From Actinomadura sp. 6K520 (GTDB taxonomy: Bacteria; Actinomycetota; Actinomycetes; Streptosporangiales; Streptosporangiaceae), in the NCBI RefSeq assembly GCF_004349245.1, contig NZ_SMLC01000075.1, forward strand, positions 1-34,582: DNA of 34,582 nt, given 5' to 3'. The translations under genes were made by a program, and so were the position numbers. Within the stretch, counting starts at the first letter, position 1. The number at the start of each line of letters is the position of its first letter. Below the pieces are notes generated by a model. The model was not told the DNA's origin. It was given only the letters and a program-made list of their open reading frames with translations, and did not search any database. Positions 31,624-34,582 of this stretch are shown here, one piece after another.

Positions 31624-33878
31624 GCTCGGCCAGTGTGGCGGCGGACGGCACCGGCCGCCAGTTCGGCCCCCTTGAACGCCCCGGAGCGAACCCGGTCGGC
31701 GAACGTCCGCGCGACGATCCGGTCGGTCAGCGCCGGCACATGCCTGGCCAGGAAGAACTCGACGGCGCCGCGGCGGGTCGTCGGCACGTCCCGGCGGGGG
31801 CGGCGCGACAGGGCGGCGCGCAGCACCGCGTCCACCACGCCGTCGAGGGGTTCGTAGCGGCTCATGCCCTCAAGGGAGAGCCCCGCCGCCGCGGTCGAGT
31901 CATGGATCGGGCTCCGCACGGCCGAAGGGTACACGCATGTCACGCTCACGTGGGTTCCCAGTTCCATGCGAAGAGCGTCCGCATATGCGACGAGCGCTCG
32001 TTTGGACGCGCCGTAGGCGGCGGCCAGGGGGAGCTGCATGACGGCCATCCGCGAGGACAGCATGACGACGCGTCCGCGCGACTCGACGAGGGCGTCCACG
32101 CACGCGGCGGTCACCCGCCAGGTGCCGAGGAGGTTGACGTCGAGCTGGCGGCGCACCTCTTCGCCGGGCGGCAGCTCGGCCGGGGCGGGGCCGCCGATCC
32201 CGGCGTTGTTGATGAGCACGTCGAGCCCGCCCAGCCGCTCGATCGCCGCGGCCACGGCCGCCGGGACGGCCGCGTCGTCGGTGAGGTCGCAGGCGATGAC
32301 CTCGACGGGGTCGCCGGGGCGCGGCGCCGCGTCCAGCCCGACGACGTGGGCGCCGAGTCCCGCCAGCCGGGCGCCGATCGCCCTGCCGAACGTCCCCGAC
32401 GCGCCGGTGACGATGACCCGCAGGCCGCGCGGGTCACGGTCCCCCGCCGTCCGCCCGCCCGAGGGCCGGGCGCCCGGCCGGTGCCGGGCACCGCGCACGC
32501 CTCCCCGGTCCGCATCTCCCCGGTCCGCATCGCTCATGTGGGTGCTCTCCTCACGGTCCGGCGGGGTGAAGGGGCGGGCGCCGCGGGCGAGCCTGTCCCG
32601 GCCGGCCCGCGCCTCCCGAGGCAGGTCGGCGACGTACCGGTCGAAGTCGACGCGCATCATGGGGCGCCGGTCGCCCCAGCGGGCCGTCGCGGCGCGCAGG
32701 TCCCGGGCGACGGCGCGCCGCCGCTCCGCCGCGGGCGGCAGCGCGTACCCGCCGGAGAAGTACGCCGCGGCCAGCTTCGCCTGGGCCTCCACGATGGGCA
32801 GTGCCGCGCCCGTGGACTGCATCAGGCCGACGAACGCCAGGCTCGGCTCGTCCAGGTGGAAGACGCGCTTGTACAGCGGCAGCCGCTCCGGGTCGTCCCC
32901 CACCAGCGCGGACGGCAGGAACGGCAGGCCGGCCCGGTAGCCGGTGGCCCAGACGATCACGTCCACGGGGTCGGCGGTGCCGTCGGCGAACACGACCTTC
33001 TCCCCGTCCAGGCGTTCGATGCCGGGCCGCGCCTCGACCTCGCCGTGGGTCAGCCGGTGCAGGATCGTGTCGCTGATCGTGGGGTGGTTCTGGAAGAGGC
33101 CGCCGGATGGAGCGGGCAGCCCGTAGTCCTGCGGGTCGCCCACCGCCAGCCGCAGCATCGTCTCGGCGACGCGCTGGCGCAGCCGCCACGGCAGCACGGC
33201 GAGGGCGCCGCCCGTCGCGTCCGCCGGCCGTCCGAACAGGTACTTCGGGACGATGTGGACGCCGCGCCGCGCGGACAGCAGGACGGGGCCGTGCGCCACG
33301 TGGGAGGCGTCCACGGCGATGTCCATGGCCGAGTTCCCCATGCCCACGACGAGCACCCGCCGGTCGCGGAAGACGCCGGGGGTCCGGTAGTCGTGGGCGT
33401 GGATCTGCATCCCGGTGAACGTGCCCGGGTAGGCGGGGTCGGGCCAGCGGGGGTCCCAGTTGTGCCCGTTGGCGACGACGACCGCGTCGAAGCGGCCGGC
33501 GTCCCCGTCCCCGGTCGTCACGATCCACCCGGGGCCGTCCCGTTCGACGGAGGCGACCTCGCTGTGGAACCGGATGTGCGGGACGACGCCGAACCGCTCC
33601 GCGTAGCCGGCGAGGTACTCCGCCACCAGGTCGGCGGACGGGTAGTCCGGCCATGACCGCGGCATCGGGAGGTCGGCGAACTCCGTGCGCCCCTTGCTGG
33701 TGTTGGTGTGCAGGGACGCGTAAGCGGGCGACAGGCCACTGGCGTTGTCCCGCGCCCACAATCCGCCGGGACGGTCGCCCTTCTCGTAGAGCACGACCTC
33801 CACGCCCGCGTCGAGCATCGCCTTGCCGGCGGCAAGGCCGGCCGCCCCGGCACCGATGACGGCGACACGGCAGGTCAT
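31620..33878 (-). CDS. Flavin monooxygenase-SDR fusion protein
   Basis: One uninterrupted frame of 752 residues joins two enzymes. Residues 1-430 are an FMO: GAGAAG at 9-14, the FMO fingerprint FTGMQIHAHDY at 154-164, GMGNSA at 179-184 and VIVWATGY. Residues 485-752 are an SDR: TGASGTFG at 491-498, NNAG, a Ser in MLSSRMAV and Tyr622/Lys626 in YGASK. They are linked by a basic, low-complexity region (about 430-485) with a DADRG duplication. Within it, ATG 32537 (Met448) is preceded by GAGGAG at ideal distance, so a separate 305-residue SDR could also be made. GGGGAG lies six bases before the ATG at 33878. The stop overlaps the MFS start. It probably oxidises a hydrophobic alcohol, ketone or heteroatom compound. 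Confidence 0.85.
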   Translation of the reverse strand: MTCRVAVIGAGAAGLAAGKAMLDAGVEVVLYEKGDRPGGLWARDNASGLSPAYASLHTNTSKGRTEFADLPMPRSWPDYPSADLVAEYLAGYAERFGVVPHIRFHSEVASVERDGPGWIVTTGDGDAGRFDAVVVANGHNWDPRWPDPAYPGTFTGMQIHAHDYRTPGVFRDRRVLVVGMGNSAMDIAVDASHVAHGPVLLSARRGVHIVPKYLFGRPADATGGALAVLPWRLRQRVAETMLRLAVGDPQDYGLPAPSGGLFQNHPTISDTILHRLTHGEVEARPGIERLDGEKVVFADGTADPVDVIVWATGYRAGLPFLPSALVGDDPERLPLYKRVFHLDEPSLAFVGLMQSTGAALPIVEAQAKLAAAYFSGGYALPPAAERRRAVARDLRAATARWGDRRPMMRVDFDRYVADLPREARAGRDRLARGARPFTPPDREESTHMSDADRGDADRGGVRGARHRPGARPSGGRTAGDRDPRGLRVIVTGASGTFGRAIGARLAGLGAHVVGLDAAPRPGDPVEVIACDLTDDAAVPAAVAAAIERLGGLDVLINNAGIGGPAPAELPPGEEVRRQLDVNLLGTWRVTAACVDALVESRGRVVMLSSRMAVMQLPLAAAYGASKRALVAYADALRMELGTHVSVTCVYPSAVRSPIHDSTAAAGLSLEGMSRYEPLDGVVDAVLRAALSRRPRRDVPTTRRGAVEFFLARHVPALTDRIVARTFADRVRSGAFKGAELAAGAVRRHTGRA
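32501..32530. repeat. 15-bp tandem duplication in the fusion linker
   Basis: Two exact copies of CTCCCCGGTCCGCAT (32501-32515 and 32516-32530), in frame; they encode the repeated DADRG in the linker between the monooxygenase and SDR domains. Confidence 0.85.
32547..32552 (-). promoter_or_regulatory. Internal ribosome-binding site before Met448 of the fusion gene
   Basis: GAGGAG on the minus strand, nine bases before the in-frame ATG at 32537. It is a strong site, suggesting the SDR part was, or still is, translated on its own. Confidence 0.6.
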
Positions 33879-33899
33879 GCGCTACTCCCCGAAGGTCAT

Positions 33900-33990
33900 T
33901 TGTGGTGGGGTCCAACCTTATGCGGGGGCGACCACACACAGACATGGACGGAGCCACGCGTTTGGCGGTCCTCCTTGTGGTCCACCACAA
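33900..33990. promoter_or_regulatory. TTGTGGT repeat operators in the divergent region
   Basis: TTGTGGT-CC-ACCACAA (33975-33990) is a perfect 7-2-7 inverted repeat just upstream of the GTG of the regulator gene. A second TTGTGGT (33900-33906) and ACCACAC (33931-33937) lie near the promoter of the monooxygenase operon, where TAAGGT on the minus strand (33920-33915) may be the -10. The sites probably bind the divergent regulator. Confidence 0.6.
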
Positions 33991-33998
33991 TCGGTTTC

Positions 33999-34582
33999 GT
34001 GAACGCTGACACCGACTGGACCCCGGTGATCGACCTCATCGAGCGGGTCACCGCAGAGAAGGACCTGCTGCCGTCCGTCGTCGCCGGAGTGTCGTCGATG
34101 GTCCGGGAGGTGTCGGTGCTGCCGCCCGCCGACATCGCCGGGCACACCCGCGCGCTGCTCGCCGCCGCGACCCGCGCGATCGCGGCCCGGCGCGGGCCCA
34201 CCGAGGCGGAGCTGTCGTTCGTGGCCGAGCTCGGCGTCACCCGGGCACGGCAGGGCGTGCCCATCGAGGCGGTGCTGAGCGCCATCCACGTCGCCGAGCG
34301 CGCCATCTGGGCCAGGGCGCGGGAGGTGGCCGCCGCCGAGGGCGTCGGCGCGGGGCTGGTCCTCGACGCACGGGAGCTGTACGACGACTGGGCGGAGGCC
34401 GTCCGGGCCAGGCTGATCAAGGCGCACCGCGAGGCGCAGGCGGACGGGGAGCCGGGACCGGGCGAGCGCGACGCAGCCGCCCTGCGCCGCCTCCTGGACG
34501 GCGGTTCCGCCGCCGCCCTGGCCGCCGCCGAAGCGGGCCTCCCGCCCGGCGCGCCCCTGTGGGTCCTGGTGACCCGCCCCAC
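33999..34582 (+). CDS. PucR/CdaR-like transcriptional regulator, N-terminal part (3' truncated)
   Basis: An open frame from GTG at 33999 runs off the window, 194 codons so far. It begins with NADTDWTPVIDLIERV. The helical segment ARQGVPIEAVLSAIHVAERAIWARAREVAA resembles the N-terminal RsbRD-like domain found in actinobacterial PucR-family regulators, whose C-terminal helix-turn-helix would lie beyond the edge. Codon usage fits a real gene. No Shine-Dalgarno sequence is seen; CACAAT lies seven bases before the GTG, so the message may be leaderless. It is divergent from the monooxygenase-SDR-MFS operon, and a palindrome sits between them, so it is the likely local regulator. Family call is moderate because the DNA-binding part is missing. 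Confidence 0.65.
   Translation, partial: MNADTDWTPVIDLIERVTAEKDLLPSVVAGVSSMVREVSVLPPADIAGHTRALLAAATRAIAARRGPTEAELSFVAELGVTRARQGVPIEAVLSAIHVAERAIWARAREVAAAEGVGAGLVLDARELYDDWAEAVRARLIKAHREAQADGEPGPGERDAAALRRLLDGGSAAALAAAEAGLPPGAPLWVLVTRP

Overview
This window is very GC-rich DNA with strong third-position G/C bias, frequent GTG and TTG starts, 4-bp stop/start overlaps and several apparently leaderless genes. That, together with a Hanks-type kinase, a lipoprotein of the DUF6777 type, and a GH12-CBM2 cellulase behind a CebR/CelR operator, points to a filamentous high-GC actinomycete. A Streptosporangiales/Thermomonosporaceae (Actinomadura-like) host is my inference and is not proven. I see no tRNA, rRNA, CRISPR array, transposase or prophage gene. 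No gene-free stretch exceeds about 170 bases.

Layout. (1) 1-7299, plus strand: a tightly coupled five-gene operon (SWIM zinc-finger protein, cut at the window edge; DUF5691; MoxR AAA+ ATPase; DUF5682; VWA protein). Each gene overlaps the next by 4 bp. It corresponds to the enterobacterial yehL-yehM-yehP-yehQ set with an added DUF5691 gene, and is the best candidate here for an incompletely described system. (2) 7318-10039: a membrane Ser/Thr kinase and a divergent secreted lipoprotein that share an operator-rich intergenic region. (3) 10064-11502: a zinc/cadmium-type ArsR repressor and a CDF metal exporter, with a palindromic operator over the start codon. (4) 11615-14793, minus strand: a secreted GH12 cellulase with its own CelR-type operator, then an esterase-fold protein and an amidohydrolase in one likely operon. 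The esterase-fold protein lacks the nucleophilic serine. (5) 14895-19840, plus strand: a diacylglycerol-kinase-family lipid kinase, a Baeyer-Villiger-type monooxygenase, an SDR, a DMT-type membrane protein and a stand-alone GroES-like protein. (6) 19884-24031, minus strand: sbcD-sbcC nuclease operon. (7) 24149-26814, plus strand: a RibD-like enzyme split into separate reductase and deaminase genes, then an aldehyde dehydrogenase. (8) 26861-30196: a 1111-residue HEAT-like repeat protein, followed by a 14-bp tandem repeat. (9) 30271-33878, minus strand: a flavin monooxygenase-SDR fusion translationally coupled to a GPH/MFS transporter. It is transcribed divergently from a partial PucR-like regulator (33999 to window end), with conspicuous TTGTGGT repeats between them.

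How the genes may work together. In block 1 the MoxR ATPase and VWA protein probably form a chaperone-like pair acting on DUF5682 and/or the SWIM protein. Block 3 is a self-contained metal-efflux switch. Blocks 5 and 9 each pair a flavin monooxygenase with an SDR, consistent with oxidation/reduction of hydrophobic ketones or alcohols. SbcCD repairs hairpin-containing DNA ends. The first 27 bases of the window are the exact reverse complement of bases 83-109, which suggests a fold-back artefact at a contig end, so the extreme left edge should not be trusted.
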